DNA from: Microbacterium rhizomatis
GTDB taxonomy: Bacteria > Actinomycetota > Actinomycetes > Actinomycetales > Microbacteriaceae
Direction: 5' to 3'
DNA length: 64,000 nucleotides
NCBI RefSeq assembly: GCF_008710745.1
Contig: NZ_VYSA01000002.1
Span: forward strand, 682,001 to 746,000
Part shown: piece after piece, positions 53,928 through 63,332 of the stretch
How positions within the stretch are numbered: position 1 is the stretch's first letter
How the letters are laid out: each line of letters begins with the position of its first letter
Notes under the pieces: generated by a model
Told to the model about the DNA's origin: nothing
Databases searched by the model: none
The model's input: the letters and a program-made list of their open reading frames with translations, nothing else
Translations under genes and position numbers: made by a program

Positions 53928-54887
53928 CTAGTCGTCGGCGAGCGAGTCCAGCAGTGACGCCGAAGGCGCGAAGAAGACGCTGCCGGTGAGGGGGGTCGAA
54001 AAGTCCAGTAGGCGGTCGTGGATGCCGGGGGGCTCACCGATGAACATGCGCTCCAGCATCCTCTCGATCACCCAGAGGTGGCGCGCATACCCGATGAAGT
54101 ATGTGCCGAACTCGCCCGACCCGGGGGCGCCGAAGGGCATGTTGTCGCGGAGGATGTCGTGTTCGCCGGCATCGTCGACGATCGTCGCGAGCGTCTTGTG
54201 CGATTTCTGGCCGTCGACGGCGTCGTCGAGCTCGATGTTGTCGGCTTTCGTGCGCCCCATGATCGCTTCCTGCTGCTCGGTGGTGAGCGCGTTCCAGGCG
54301 GCGAGCGGGTGCACGTACTTCTGGACCACGACGTACGTACCGCCCGCGGCATCCGGGTCTTCCTCGCCGACGAGCGTCGCTTCGGGGAGTGCCTGGCCGA
54401 CGGGATTCGCTGTGCCGTCCACGAATCCGAGCAGATCCCGCACGTCGAAGTAGCGGAAGCCCACGGTCTCGTCGGCCACCGCGACCGCGTCGCCGAACGC
54501 GCCGAGCAGTTGGCGTTCGAGCTCGAAGCAGAGGTCGCGCCGGTCGGAGCGGATGTGCAGGAGGATGTCGCCGGGAGTCGCAACCGCCGTGTGGACGGCG
54601 CCGCGAACCGGCCGGAACTCGTGCAGCTCGGCGGGTCTGGGCAGGCCGGTCACGGCATCCCATACCCGGCTCCCGACCGCCACAGTGCACGAGAGCGACG
54701 CACCGAGATCGCGGAACGCGACGTTCTTCTGCACGTCGGACACGCTGCCGAGGGCATTCTTCACGGCGGCGTACGCCTCGGCCGTGTCGGCGACGGTCAG
54801 CACGAGGAACACCGCAGAGTCCGTGAGCGGCGCGTCAACGCTCTGCGGCTCGATCGGAACGCGTCGCGAAGGAGAAGACATGCTCAT
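53928..54887 (-). CDS. Dye-decolourising (DyP-type) heme peroxidase
   Basis: A 319-residue DyP peroxidase. The distal catalytic motif 'GFVDGTANP' and the probable proximal His in 'GTYVVVQKYVHPLAAWNAL' are present, and 'FGTYFIGYARHLWVIERMLERMF' is typical of the fold. No Tat signal, so cytoplasmic. The C-terminus ('ASLLDSLADD') lacks the tail that targets some DyPs into encapsulin. Start 54887 (MSMSSP) used; MSSPSRR two codons later is possible. Confidence 0.93.
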   Translation of the reverse strand: MSMSSPSRRVPIEPQSVDAPLTDSAVFLVLTVADTAEAYAAVKNALGSVSDVQKNVAFRDLGASLSCTVAVGSRVWDAVTGLPRPAELHEFRPVRGAVHTAVATPGDILLHIRSDRRDLCFELERQLLGAFGDAVAVADETVGFRYFDVRDLLGFVDGTANPVGQALPEATLVGEEDPDAAGGTYVVVQKYVHPLAAWNALTTEQQEAIMGRTKADNIELDDAVDGQKSHKTLATIVDDAGEHDILRDNMPFGAPGSGEFGTYFIGYARHLWVIERMLERMFIGEPPGIHDRLLDFSTPLTGSVFFAPSASLLDSLADD

Positions 54888-55068
54888 CGAGGGACACCTT
54901 TCCTGCAGGGTTCGGCGTGGCGCAGCGCACAAGCACAAGCACATGCACAGGGCACGAGGGACGACACGGCCGTTACCCTGTCATTCTCCTGGACGGGCGT
55001 GCGACAGATCCCGAAGACACTTTCAACATTCGCAGGAGATCGGGCCACGCGGCGGGGAGCATTCTGGA

Positions 55069-56334
55069 ATGCTGAACGCACTGCCGAGAAGCCGAGGAGC
55101 AGACACCGTGGATTCCACCGACCCGACCGTCCCGCACCACGAGACCCCCACCCTGGGAAACCCCGATCTTCCTCCCGAGGGTGAATCGAACACGGCCGAC
55201 GATCCGAAGAGCACGCTCATGACGGGGCCGCAGAACCGGGTCATCGAGAGCCAGTTCCCGAATCAGATGGATGCTCCGGGCACCGACATCAGCACCCAGG
55301 CGTTCTTCTGGTCGTCGTTCAACATCTCGCCGCGTCGGGTGCAGCGCGGTGGGTGGGCTCGCGAGCTGACGAAGCAGGACTTCGCGATCTCGGAAGAGAT
55401 CGCCGGGGTGAACATGTATTTGGAGGCGGGCGGCATCCGCGAGCTGCACTGGCACCAGACGGCCGAGTGGGCGGTGATGACGCGGGGCAGATGCCGCGTC
55501 ACCACCCTGAGCCGGAGCGGACGGGCGAGCGTCGAAGACGTCGAAGAGGGCGACCTGTGGTTCTTCCCCGCCGGCACTCCGCACTCTCTGCAGGGTCTCG
55601 GGCCCGACGGCGCCGAATTCGTGCTCGCCTTCGACGACGGCGATCAGTCCGAGAGCAACACGCTTCTTCTCACCGACTGGTTCGCACACACCCCGCCCGA
55701 GGTGCTCGCCAAGAACTTCGGCGTCTCGCTGGGGGTGTTCAGCGGCATACCGCTCCACAACCTCTGGATCTTCCCGGGGACGGAGCCCGGCGAGCTCGCC
55801 GCCGACCAAGAGGCAGCCGGCGTCGAGTGGGGCGCGGCCGAGCCGATCATCTTCCGTCTTTCACGGTCGACGCCCCTGCACAAGAACAGCGGCGGCAGCA
55901 TACAGATCGCCGACAGCACGAACTTCCCGCTCTCGAATACCATCGCGGCGGCGCTGGTCACCGTCGAACCCGGGTCGATGCGAGAACTCCACTGGCACCC
56001 GAACGCCGACGAATGGCAGTACTACCTGCGCGGTTCGGCGCGCATGACCGTCTTCAACACCGGCCCCCATGCCAACACCACCGACTTCCGGGCGGGCGAC
56101 GTGGGCGTGGTCAAGAAGAACTACGGTCACTACATCGAGAACACCGGCGACGACGTGCTCCAGTTCCTCGAGGTCTTCAAAGCCGACAAGTACGAAGAGA
56201 TCTCGCTCGCGAACTGGCTGAGCCACGTGCCCCCCGCCCTCCTGGCCGCACACCTCAACATCGACGAGGCCACGCTCGCGACATTCCCGCGGGGCACGCA
56301 GGGCATCACTCCGCTGCGAGCGGCCTCAGAGTGA
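55069..56334 (+). CDS. oxdC: Bicupin oxalate decarboxylase
   Basis: A 421-residue bicupin. Each domain has the Mn ligands: 'IRELHWHQTAEWAVM' with 'PAGTPHSLQG', and 'MRELHWHPNADEWQYY' with 'KNYGHYIENTG'. The lid segment reads SESNT in 'DDGDQSESNTLLLTDW', close to the SENST of B. subtilis OxdC and keeping its Glu, so decarboxylation (oxalate to formate and CO2) is favoured over oxidation. Start ATG 55069 behind GGGGAG; GTG 55108 behind GAGGAG is an equal alternative. It overlaps the convergent MFS gene by 9 bp. Confidence 0.92.
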   Translation: MLNALPRSRGADTVDSTDPTVPHHETPTLGNPDLPPEGESNTADDPKSTLMTGPQNRVIESQFPNQMDAPGTDISTQAFFWSSFNISPRRVQRGGWARELTKQDFAISEEIAGVNMYLEAGGIRELHWHQTAEWAVMTRGRCRVTTLSRSGRASVEDVEEGDLWFFPAGTPHSLQGLGPDGAEFVLAFDDGDQSESNTLLLTDWFAHTPPEVLAKNFGVSLGVFSGIPLHNLWIFPGTEPGELAADQEAAGVEWGAAEPIIFRLSRSTPLHKNSGGSIQIADSTNFPLSNTIAAALVTVEPGSMRELHWHPNADEWQYYLRGSARMTVFNTGPHANTTDFRAGDVGVVKKNYGHYIENTGDDVLQFLEVFKADKYEEISLANWLSHVPPALLAAHLNIDEATLATFPRGTQGITPLRAASE

Positions 56335-57555
56335 GCGCTCCTGGCGACGCATGACGATCGCGGCCGACACGGTGGCGATCACCGCGAGGGCGATGAACGG
56401 CAGCAGCACGGCGATGGGCGGAGCGAACAGCAGCGACACACCCACCACGAGAACAGGGATGGCCAGCCCCGCGTATGCGATGAGGAATATGAGGGCCAGC
56501 GTTTCGCCCTTGCGCTCCGGCTCCGCAACGCGCGCCGCGGTGGCGATGGCCCCTTTGAAGAGCACCCCGACGCCGAGGCCCGCGATCGCACCGCCCGCGA
56601 TGAAGATGACCAACTCGGCCGCGACCGCCCCCGCGGCGACGGCGGCGAGGCCGACCGCGCACGCTGCCGCGGCGATCGCCAGCTGCGTGCGCACGCGGAG
56701 AGGCCCGAAGACCACCTGGCCGACCGCGGCGGCGGCGAAGACGACGAAGGCGGTCGCTCCGGCAAGCAGATGATCGTTCTCGTGGAATGACAGCGAGAGG
56801 AACGTCGGCGCCAGAGAGGTGAACAGGCCGAAGACCGCGAAGCCGGCGAACGCCGCGAATCCCGCGGCGACGAATGCTGATCGGGATCCCCGAGGAGCCG
56901 AGAGCCGCTGCGGCCGATAGGTCACCGGCGCGGTCGGAGCATCGACGGTCTCAGGAACGCACATCAGGATGATGGCCGCCGCGAGGAGGAGGACGAGGAA
57001 GACGACGTTCGGGAGCACGAGCGGCGCGGGCAGGAACTCCGCGAACAGACCGCCGATCAGCGGACCGAGCGCCAGCCCCCCGAGGTTCGCGGCTCCGGCG
57101 ACGGACGCGGCGATGATCCTGTTCTCGTCAGGCTTGGCGACGGATCGCAGCTCACCCAAGTGCGCCGTCGCCGTCGCGGTGAGGATGCCGATGCTGGCGC
57201 CGTTGACCAGACGGGCGACGATGAGGCCTGGGACTTCAGGCCACAGCAGGAAGAGCACGGCGGACAGCGCTGACACCAGGACCGCGACCACCAGCATCCG
57301 TCTTCTGCCGAGCCAGTCGCTGACGTGACCGAGGAAGTACAGGCTGATGACCACCCCGACGGCGTACGCGGCGAAGATCACCGTGATCGTGGACACCGGG
57401 AATCCGTCGCGCTCCTCGTAGAGCGGGTAGAGCGGCGTCGGCACGGTCGAGTAGGCCATCACTGTCAGGAAGACAGCGGTGACGATCCAGAACCCCGCTC
57501 CGTGACGGACGGGCGGGAGGGCGCTCCAGCGACGGACGGGCGTCGTGTCGGTCAT
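56326..57555 (-). CDS. MFS transporter
   Basis: A 409-residue major facilitator protein with 12 predicted helices. The loop 2-3 motif is 'GHVSDWLGRRRMLV', and 'ARLVNGASIGILTATATAHLGEL' is the helix 5 region. YfcJ/arabinose-efflux-like exporters have this form. Substrate unknown. It is separated by 100 bp from the STAND regulator on the same strand. Confidence 0.9.
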   Translation of the reverse strand: MTDTTPVRRWSALPPVRHGAGFWIVTAVFLTVMAYSTVPTPLYPLYEERDGFPVSTITVIFAAYAVGVVISLYFLGHVSDWLGRRRMLVVAVLVSALSAVLFLLWPEVPGLIVARLVNGASIGILTATATAHLGELRSVAKPDENRIIAASVAGAANLGGLALGPLIGGLFAEFLPAPLVLPNVVFLVLLLAAAIILMCVPETVDAPTAPVTYRPQRLSAPRGSRSAFVAAGFAAFAGFAVFGLFTSLAPTFLSLSFHENDHLLAGATAFVVFAAAAVGQVVFGPLRVRTQLAIAAAACAVGLAAVAAGAVAAELVIFIAGGAIAGLGVGVLFKGAIATAARVAEPERKGETLALIFLIAYAGLAIPVLVVGVSLLFAPPIAVLLPFIALAVIATVSAAIVMRRQERSL

Positions 57556-57655
57556 GTCCGGGCCGCCTTTCTCTCTCGCTGTCGACGCTATCGCCCACGA
57601 CGGCGTCGACGCTCGACAGATGTCGACATGTCGGTCGGCTGCGCCCACACCGTTG

Positions 57656-59917
57656 CTACTGCGTTCGAGCGCGCCGCTCAGCGACGATGCGGTCGCGGAT
57701 GACCCGCAGAACGTGCGCGTCCTCCTCCTTCGATCCGAGCACCTCCAGAGCGGCGTCGATGTCGTCCTCCGCGCGCGCGGTATCGCCGGCCAGCATGTGC
57801 GCCTTGATGCGACGCCGAAGGCTCATCGCGATGCGTGCGCCGTCCGAGAGGTCTTCGGCGATCGCCAGGGCGTGGGATGCCGCGTCGACCGCATCGCCGT
57901 TGCGATCCAGGTCGAGATATGAATCCGCGAGCACGATGTAGGTCGAGTACTCCGCGATGCGCCCCGCCAATCCGCGGCCCTGCCGCCGATCGTCCGAGAG
58001 GACGGAAAGCACGCCCTCCACCTCGCGGATCCCCTCCTCGTGCTTGCCCTGCGCCTGCAGCAGCGTCGCCAGCATGACGATCGCGAGCGCGAGATCACCG
58101 TCGTTGCGGGCTCGGCGGAAACACGCGACGGAGGCCCGGGCATCCTCGGCCCCCTCGGTGAAGCGCTCGATCTTCCAGTGCGCCCACGCCACGTAGTAGT
58201 GCGCCCACCCCTGCTGGGTGTCGTCGCCGATCGCCTCCGCCACCGCGAGCGCTTCGCGGGCGGTGATCAGGGCCTGGTCGAAATCGCCGACCTCGACGAT
58301 CTCGGTCCAGGCCACGTATCCCAGATGTGTCGCCTCCATGAGTCCGTCGCCGAGAGCGCGCGCGGACGTGACGGCGAGGGAGAAGAACTCGTGCCAGACG
58401 CCCCATTGGATCCAGACATCCGAGAACCAGTGCAGCGAGTCGGCGACGTCGACGACGCGCGCGTGATCGCCGAGAGCGGCGGCCTGCCGTATCGCCGGCC
58501 ACCAGTGACCCACCTCGCCGCGGATCCAGTCCCCCGCGGCGTCGCGGTCGTGGAACACCGCTTTCCCGGGGATCAGGTCGGGCTCGCGCGTCGGCTCGAA
58601 CCAGGCACCGGCTCGCTCGAGCGTCGTGAGCAGCCAGTCGCGGAGGCGACTGCGACGAGCCTGCACACCTGCCGAGCCGAGCTCACGATGCAGCCGATCG
58701 AGGACGAACAGCCGGAGCAGGTCGTGCAGACGGAACCTGTCGGCGCCTCGTGCCTCGAGGAGTCCCAGGTCGGTCAGGTCTTCGAGCTGCGCCTCGGTGT
58801 CATCGCGATCCTTCCCCACGATCGCGGCGGCGAGCCCCGCGTCGAACGTGCCGCCGTCGATGATCGATATGGCTCGGAACAGCCCGGCCGTCTCGGGCTC
58901 GACGTCGTCGTACGACAGCGAGATGGCCGCTTCCACGGCGAGGTCGCCGGCCACGAGCAGACGCAGACGGTTCTCTTCGGACTGGAGGCGCTTCAAGAAG
59001 TCGGCTGCCCGCAACGCGGGGCGACTGGCGATGCGGTTGCCGACGATCCGCAGCGCCAGAGGCGTGTCTTCGCAGACAGCGGCGAGCCCGGCCACCGCGC
59101 GAGGATCGCGCTGGGAGTCGGGGATCAGATGCTCGAGCAGGCGGACGCTGTCGGTGCGCCCGAGCGGGCCGAGCAGCATTCGGCGCACGTCTTCGAGCCC
59201 GGCGAGGCTGCGGCGCGAGGTGATGACGATCGCGCTGCGCGGTCCGATCCCGAGCACGGCGCGCACCTGGGATTCGCTGGCGGCGTTGTCCAGCAGCACG
59301 GCGACGGGGGCCGATGCCGTGGCCGTCCGCCACATCCGCACGGCGTCGCTGACCGTGGTCGGGGTCTTCAGTTCGCTCCCCGGGAGTTGCCGCAGCAACG
59401 CGCTCAGGACCTGGAGGGGCGTCAGAGGCAGAGCGCTGAAACCGTCGAGATCGACGAAGAGGGTCCTCGTCCAGCGATCGGCGGCGCGATGGACCGCCTC
59501 CCAGGCGATCGTCGTCTTGCCGAAACCCGGAGGCCCGGTGATGAGGACCGCCGGCGCGGATGCCGCATCCTCCGTGTCGACGTCGAGCAGCCCGAGCACC
59601 GACGCGACCTCGTGCTGCCTCCCCGTGAAATCGCCGACCCGCTGCGGTGCGAACGACGCGCTCGACGCGCCGGCGACTGACTCGCGCCGGCTCGCTCGGG
59701 CTGCCCGCAGGAAGGTCTGACGCTGCGCCTCATCGATCCCGAGTCCCCGAGCCAGCGCGTCCACCGTCGCGCGTCGCGGGGCGAGGCTGACCCCCCGTTC
59801 GATGTCGCTGATCGTGCGTTCGCTGACCCCGCTGCGCTCGGCGAGCGCTTCCAGAGTGAGGTCGGCCGCCCGTCTGAGTTCGCGAACGCGAGCGCCGAAG
59901 CCCGGGGTATCGGTCAT
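57656..59917 (-). CDS. STAND regulator: XRE helix-turn-helix, NB-ARC ATPase, TPR repeats
   Basis: A 753-residue AfsR/SARP-related signal protein. Residues about 8-65 are an XRE helix-turn-helix ('LTLEALAERSGVSERTISDIERG'); the NB-ARC domain has Walker A 'GPPGFGKTT', Walker B 'VAVLLDNAAS' and a sensor Arg in 'IVITSRRS'; the C-terminal 350 residues are TPR-like helical repeats ('GDFDQALITAREALAVAEAIGD'). Such proteins switch on target promoters after binding a ligand on the repeats. The MFS gene directly downstream is a plausible target. Confidence 0.92.
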   Translation of the reverse strand: MTDTPGFGARVRELRRAADLTLEALAERSGVSERTISDIERGVSLAPRRATVDALARGLGIDEAQRQTFLRAARASRRESVAGASSASFAPQRVGDFTGRQHEVASVLGLLDVDTEDAASAPAVLITGPPGFGKTTIAWEAVHRAADRWTRTLFVDLDGFSALPLTPLQVLSALLRQLPGSELKTPTTVSDAVRMWRTATASAPVAVLLDNAASESQVRAVLGIGPRSAIVITSRRSLAGLEDVRRMLLGPLGRTDSVRLLEHLIPDSQRDPRAVAGLAAVCEDTPLALRIVGNRIASRPALRAADFLKRLQSEENRLRLLVAGDLAVEAAISLSYDDVEPETAGLFRAISIIDGGTFDAGLAAAIVGKDRDDTEAQLEDLTDLGLLEARGADRFRLHDLLRLFVLDRLHRELGSAGVQARRSRLRDWLLTTLERAGAWFEPTREPDLIPGKAVFHDRDAAGDWIRGEVGHWWPAIRQAAALGDHARVVDVADSLHWFSDVWIQWGVWHEFFSLAVTSARALGDGLMEATHLGYVAWTEIVEVGDFDQALITAREALAVAEAIGDDTQQGWAHYYVAWAHWKIERFTEGAEDARASVACFRRARNDGDLALAIVMLATLLQAQGKHEEGIREVEGVLSVLSDDRRQGRGLAGRIAEYSTYIVLADSYLDLDRNGDAVDAASHALAIAEDLSDGARIAMSLRRRIKAHMLAGDTARAEDDIDAALEVLGSKEEDAHVLRVIRDRIVAERRARTQ

Positions 59918-60043
59918 CGTCTGCCAGTACGGCGGCCGGTGAAGCCCATGATCGTCACGCTCGACATTCTCAGATCTACGCGTTCGCGCGCAACCTCACG
60001 CGGCCCGCGCCCGATGGTGACAGAGTCGTTCGGACGGTCCGGA

Positions 60044-61942
60044 TCAGCTCCAGGCGCTCCGGCGCAGCAGGCGCAGTCCGTTGAGCGCGACGATGACGGT
60101 CGATCCCTCGTGCCCGGCCACGGCGAGAGGCAGAGGCAGAGTCGCGATGAGATCCCACACGACCAGCACGGTGATGAAGGCGGCGGCGACGATCAGGTTC
60201 GCCACGACGTAGCGACGGGCCTTCCGCGACAGCGCGATCACACTCGGAACGGCCGAGAGCTCGTCGCGGATGATGACGGCATCGGCGGTCTCGAGCGCGA
60301 TGTCGGATCCGTGGCGGCCCATGGCGATCCCGGTGCTCGCCGCGGCGAGCGCGGGGGCATCGTTGACGCCGTCGCCGACGATCATCACGGTGGCGCCGCC
60401 TGCTTCGAGCGCGGCGATCACCGTGGCCTTGTCGGCGGGCAGCAGGCGCGCGTGCACGACGGAGATGCCGGTGCGGGCGGCGATGTCGGCGGCCGTCCTG
60501 TCGTTGTCGCCCGTGAGGAGGTGCACGGGATGCTCGGTGATCGCCGTCGTTCGCGCAACGGTGGCCGCAGCATCCGCCCGCAATGCGTCGTCGAGGGTCA
60601 GCGTGCCGATGGGTTCGTCGTCCACGAGCACGTCGACGACGGTGCCGAGCGTCTCTGCCTCGCCCGGAGCCTGCGACACCCGTACGAGACGGGCACCCAC
60701 CCGCCCCTCCACCCCGTGGCCCGGCAGGGCACGGAAGTTCCGGGCGGCGGCGACGTCCGCGCCGGCCGCCCGCGCGATCGCCCGGCCGACCGGGTGCTCG
60801 CTGTGCTGCTCGACGGCGGCCGCGAGTGCCAACACCGTCTCGGGCGTGTGACCCGCGAGGGCCGTCACATCACGGACGACCGGCGCGCCCTGGGTGAGGG
60901 TTCCGGTCTTGTCGAAGGCGACCAGGTCGGTGCGGCCCAGGCGCTCCATGACCGTCGCCGACTTCACGAGCACGCCGTGCCGACCCGCGTTCGCGATCGA
61001 CGCCAGCAGAGGCGGCATCGTCGAAAGCACGACCGCACACGGCGACGCGACGATCATGAAGGTGATCGCGCGCAAGAGGGCCGCGGTGAAGTCCTCGCCG
61101 AAGGCCAGGGGGACGGCGAACACCAGCAGGGTCGCGACGACGACCCCGATCGAGTACCGCTGCTCGACCTTCTCGATGAACATCTGGCGCTGCGACGTGG
61201 TCTCGGACGCCTCGGCCACCAGGGCGACGACGCGGGCGATCACCGACTCGCTCGCCGGCCGAGTCACACGCACGACCAGCGAACCGGTGCCGTTCACCGT
61301 GCCCGACAGCACCTCTTCGCCCTCCGCCCGTCGCACGGGCATCGACTCGCCGGTCACCGCCGCCTGATCCACCTCGCTCACGCCTTCGACCACGATCCCG
61401 TCGCCGCCGATGCGCTCCCCCGGTCTGATCAGGATGAGGTCGCCTGTCACGAGCTCGGAGGTCGCCACGACCTGCAGGCCGTCAGCGTCGCCGGTGCGGG
61501 TCATCCGGGTCGCGCGTTCGGGGGCGAGGGTCAGCAGACTCCCCACCGAGTCGGCCGTGCGCTGAGTCACGAGCGCCTCGAGCGCGCCACTCGTCGCGAA
61601 GATCACGATCAGCAGCGCTCCATCGAAGACCTGCCCGATGGATGCCGCGGCGATCGCCGCCACGATCATGAGCAGGTCGACATCCAGCACCCTCTCGCGC
61701 AGCGCTGAGATTCCGGCCCTCGCCGGCTCCCACCCGCCGGCGAGGTAGCACGCCAGGTACAGGCTCCACCACAGGGGTGCCGGGGCATCCGCCAGCTGGA
61801 GCGCCCACGCGACGACGAAGAGGGCGAGTGCCAGAGCCGCCCATCGCACCTCCGGCAGCCGGGCCCCCGTGACGAAGATCGACGGCGGCTTGGCGAGGGT
61901 GCGCCCACCCTCGCGGAGCGGGGTCTCGAGCAGCACGCTCAT
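60044..61942 (-). CDS. P1B-4-type heavy-metal ATPase (CtpD-like)
   Basis: A 632-residue metal-exporting P-type ATPase: 'TGESMPV', 'VASPCAVVLS' (SPC ion-site motif), 'DKTGTLT' (phosphorylated Asp), 'EHPVG', 'VGDGVNDAPAL', and 'AGHEGSTVIVALNGLRLL' in the last helices. SPC plus HEGxT and the lack of an N-terminal metal-binding domain define the P1B-4 group, which exports Co, Ni, Fe or Zn. The start overlaps the SmtB/ArsR stop by ATGA, so the regulator and pump form one operon. Confidence 0.94.
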   Translation of the reverse strand: MSVLLETPLREGGRTLAKPPSIFVTGARLPEVRWAALALALFVVAWALQLADAPAPLWWSLYLACYLAGGWEPARAGISALRERVLDVDLLMIVAAIAAASIGQVFDGALLIVIFATSGALEALVTQRTADSVGSLLTLAPERATRMTRTGDADGLQVVATSELVTGDLILIRPGERIGGDGIVVEGVSEVDQAAVTGESMPVRRAEGEEVLSGTVNGTGSLVVRVTRPASESVIARVVALVAEASETTSQRQMFIEKVEQRYSIGVVVATLLVFAVPLAFGEDFTAALLRAITFMIVASPCAVVLSTMPPLLASIANAGRHGVLVKSATVMERLGRTDLVAFDKTGTLTQGAPVVRDVTALAGHTPETVLALAAAVEQHSEHPVGRAIARAAGADVAAARNFRALPGHGVEGRVGARLVRVSQAPGEAETLGTVVDVLVDDEPIGTLTLDDALRADAAATVARTTAITEHPVHLLTGDNDRTAADIAARTGISVVHARLLPADKATVIAALEAGGATVMIVGDGVNDAPALAAASTGIAMGRHGSDIALETADAVIIRDELSAVPSVIALSRKARRYVVANLIVAAAFITVLVVWDLIATLPLPLAVAGHEGSTVIVALNGLRLLRRSAWS

Positions 61943-62337
61943 ACAGTGTGCGCCGCGCCGGGCCGCTCCGAAATGACCGGCCCCGAGTCGCCGTGGTGGT
62001 GACGCGGCAGACCCCCGAGGCTGTGCTCGGCCTGGAAGATCGCATCGCGTATGAGCTGCGACGCGTGCTCGTTCTCGAGCCGGTAGTACACGCGGGTGCC
62101 CTCCTGCCGCGTCGCCACGATGCGTGCGAGACGGAGCTTCGCCAGGTGCTGCGACACGGATGCGGGGGTCTTCTCGACCGCCTCGGCGAGATCGTTCACC
62201 GACAGCTCGCCCGCCTCACGCAACGCGAGGATGATGCGAATCCGCGTGGCATCCGCCAGCATCGCGAAGATCTCGACCGAGAGCTCGACGAAGTCGCTCT
62301 GAGGGTGACGGCCGCAAATCCTATTATCCGCATTCAT
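61939..62337 (-). CDS. SmtB/ArsR-family metal-sensing repressor
   Basis: A 132-residue winged-helix repressor: 'FAMLADATRIRIILALREAGELSV' and 'VEKTPASVSQHLAKLRLARIV' (recognition helix). The His-rich C-terminal part ('FQAEHSLGGLPRHHHGDSG') resembles the Ni/Co sensors NmtR and KmtR. The ATG at 62337 lies inside the operator, and TATAAT ends 6 bp before the ATG, so the mRNA should be leaderless. Confidence 0.9.
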   Translation of the reverse strand: MNADNRICGRHPQSDFVELSVEIFAMLADATRIRIILALREAGELSVNDLAEAVEKTPASVSQHLAKLRLARIVATRQEGTRVYYRLENEHASQLIRDAIFQAEHSLGGLPRHHHGDSGPVISERPGAAHTV

Positions 62338-62348
62338 ATGCAGATTAT
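62323..62348 (-). promoter_or_regulatory. Operator overlapping the start codon of the metal repressor
   Basis: ATTATCCGCAT (62323-62333) and ATGCAGATTAT (62338-62348) are inverted repeats matching at 9 of 11 positions around TCAT. The repressor's start codon (62335-62337) is in the centre and TATAAT of the promoter is in the right arm. Confidence 0.7.
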
Positions 62349-62564
62349 AGCCGTGGACCCAGCTTCGTCGCGCTTGTCCGGTAGGTGGTCGCCGGTGCGC
62401 TGCGGTGCGACCAATTTACGGTCACGAACTCCGGGGCGCCGCCGCATCTTCCTCGAACCTCGCGCGCGACCTTCGACATACGCCGAAGCCGCGACCTGCC
62501 GGTCGGGAGTATCTTCGACCCCGACGGGAATCACACACGGCCGGGCATGACGGAGGGAACCCGT

Positions 62565-62765
62565 ATGAGCGAGAGCAACGCAGCGAGCCCCGACGACTTG
62601 ACGGGGACGGTGGACGAGTGGATCGCGCAACTTGCCGAGCTCGAAGCCCAGGGCGTGACACTGCCTGCGGAATGGCTGCGGCGTCAGCTCGGTGCGGCGC
62701 TCACCGCGTGGGCCGATGCTGAGTCTCGCATCGACATTGACAAAGAGGCGCGAGAGGACTACTAG
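62565..62765 (+). CDS. Small acidic hypothetical protein
   Basis: A 66-residue acidic protein with 'TVDEWIAQLAELEAQGVTLPAEWLRRQLG', probably two amphipathic helices. GGAGGG precedes the ATG at 62565 by 7 bp, a good ribosome-binding site. No known family. It lies 227 bp from the divergent metal repressor. Confidence 0.6.
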   Translation: MSESNAASPDDLTGTVDEWIAQLAELEAQGVTLPAEWLRRQLGAALTAWADAESRIDIDKEAREDY

Positions 62766-62782
62766 CCGGTCGCGCAACAGGG

Positions 62783-63232
62783 TCAGCGTGCGTCGTCCAC
62801 CATTGTGACGACGCAGTCGCGTACGCAGCTCGTCAGCTCGCTCAGGCCGCTGGTGACATGGCCCAGCAGCACAAGATCGCCGTCAGGGGTACCCGGGCCG
62901 TCGGTCAGGAACACCACAACGGTCTGCTCCGTTGACGCGTAGGCGACATCGCCGGCGCGGTGCTCGTTCATCCGAGTCTTCCCGCGAATGGTCAGTGGCG
63001 CGGACAGCGGCGCGAACTCGGCGATGCCCATCCGGTCGGCGAAAGTGAGCGAGAGCGGCAGCTGCCGCAGGAGATCGGCTCCCCCGATCGATGGCGTGAC
63101 CGTCATCTCCACGATGGGCTGCTCGGCGTCGACGGCAGGGACGAGTGCCGGTGCGGACAGGATCATGACCGCCGTGGCCAGGGTGTTGAAGAGCCGTTGG
63201 ATAGCGGGCCTGCGGAGAACGGGAGTGCGCAT
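62783..63232 (-). CDS. Exported cyclophilin-like-fold protein
   Basis: A 149-residue protein. Residues 1-36 form a signal peptide ('LATAVMILSAPALVPAVDA'). The mature part matches the cyclophilin-like fold domain: 'LLRQLPLSLTFADRMGIAEFAPLS', 'GDVAYASTEQTVVVFLTD' and 'DLVLLGHVTSGLSEL'. It has two close cysteines ('SCVRDCVV') near the end. The role of this family is unknown. Confidence 0.8.
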   Translation of the reverse strand: MRTPVLRRPAIQRLFNTLATAVMILSAPALVPAVDAEQPIVEMTVTPSIGGADLLRQLPLSLTFADRMGIAEFAPLSAPLTIRGKTRMNEHRAGDVAYASTEQTVVVFLTDGPGTPDGDLVLLGHVTSGLSELTSCVRDCVVTMVDDAR

Positions 63233-63332
63233 GGCTCAAGCAAACGGGTTCGCTCACCGGGGGACGAGTCCCTGACCTGACGTGCCCTGACAGGGCGTCC
63301 CGGTCGCGTCGAGGTCGCCTTACCCTGAGGTC

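Noticed and set aside
53928..54887. DyP peroxidase as encapsulin cargo
   Set aside because: The C-terminal targeting tail is absent and no encapsulin shell gene is nearby.
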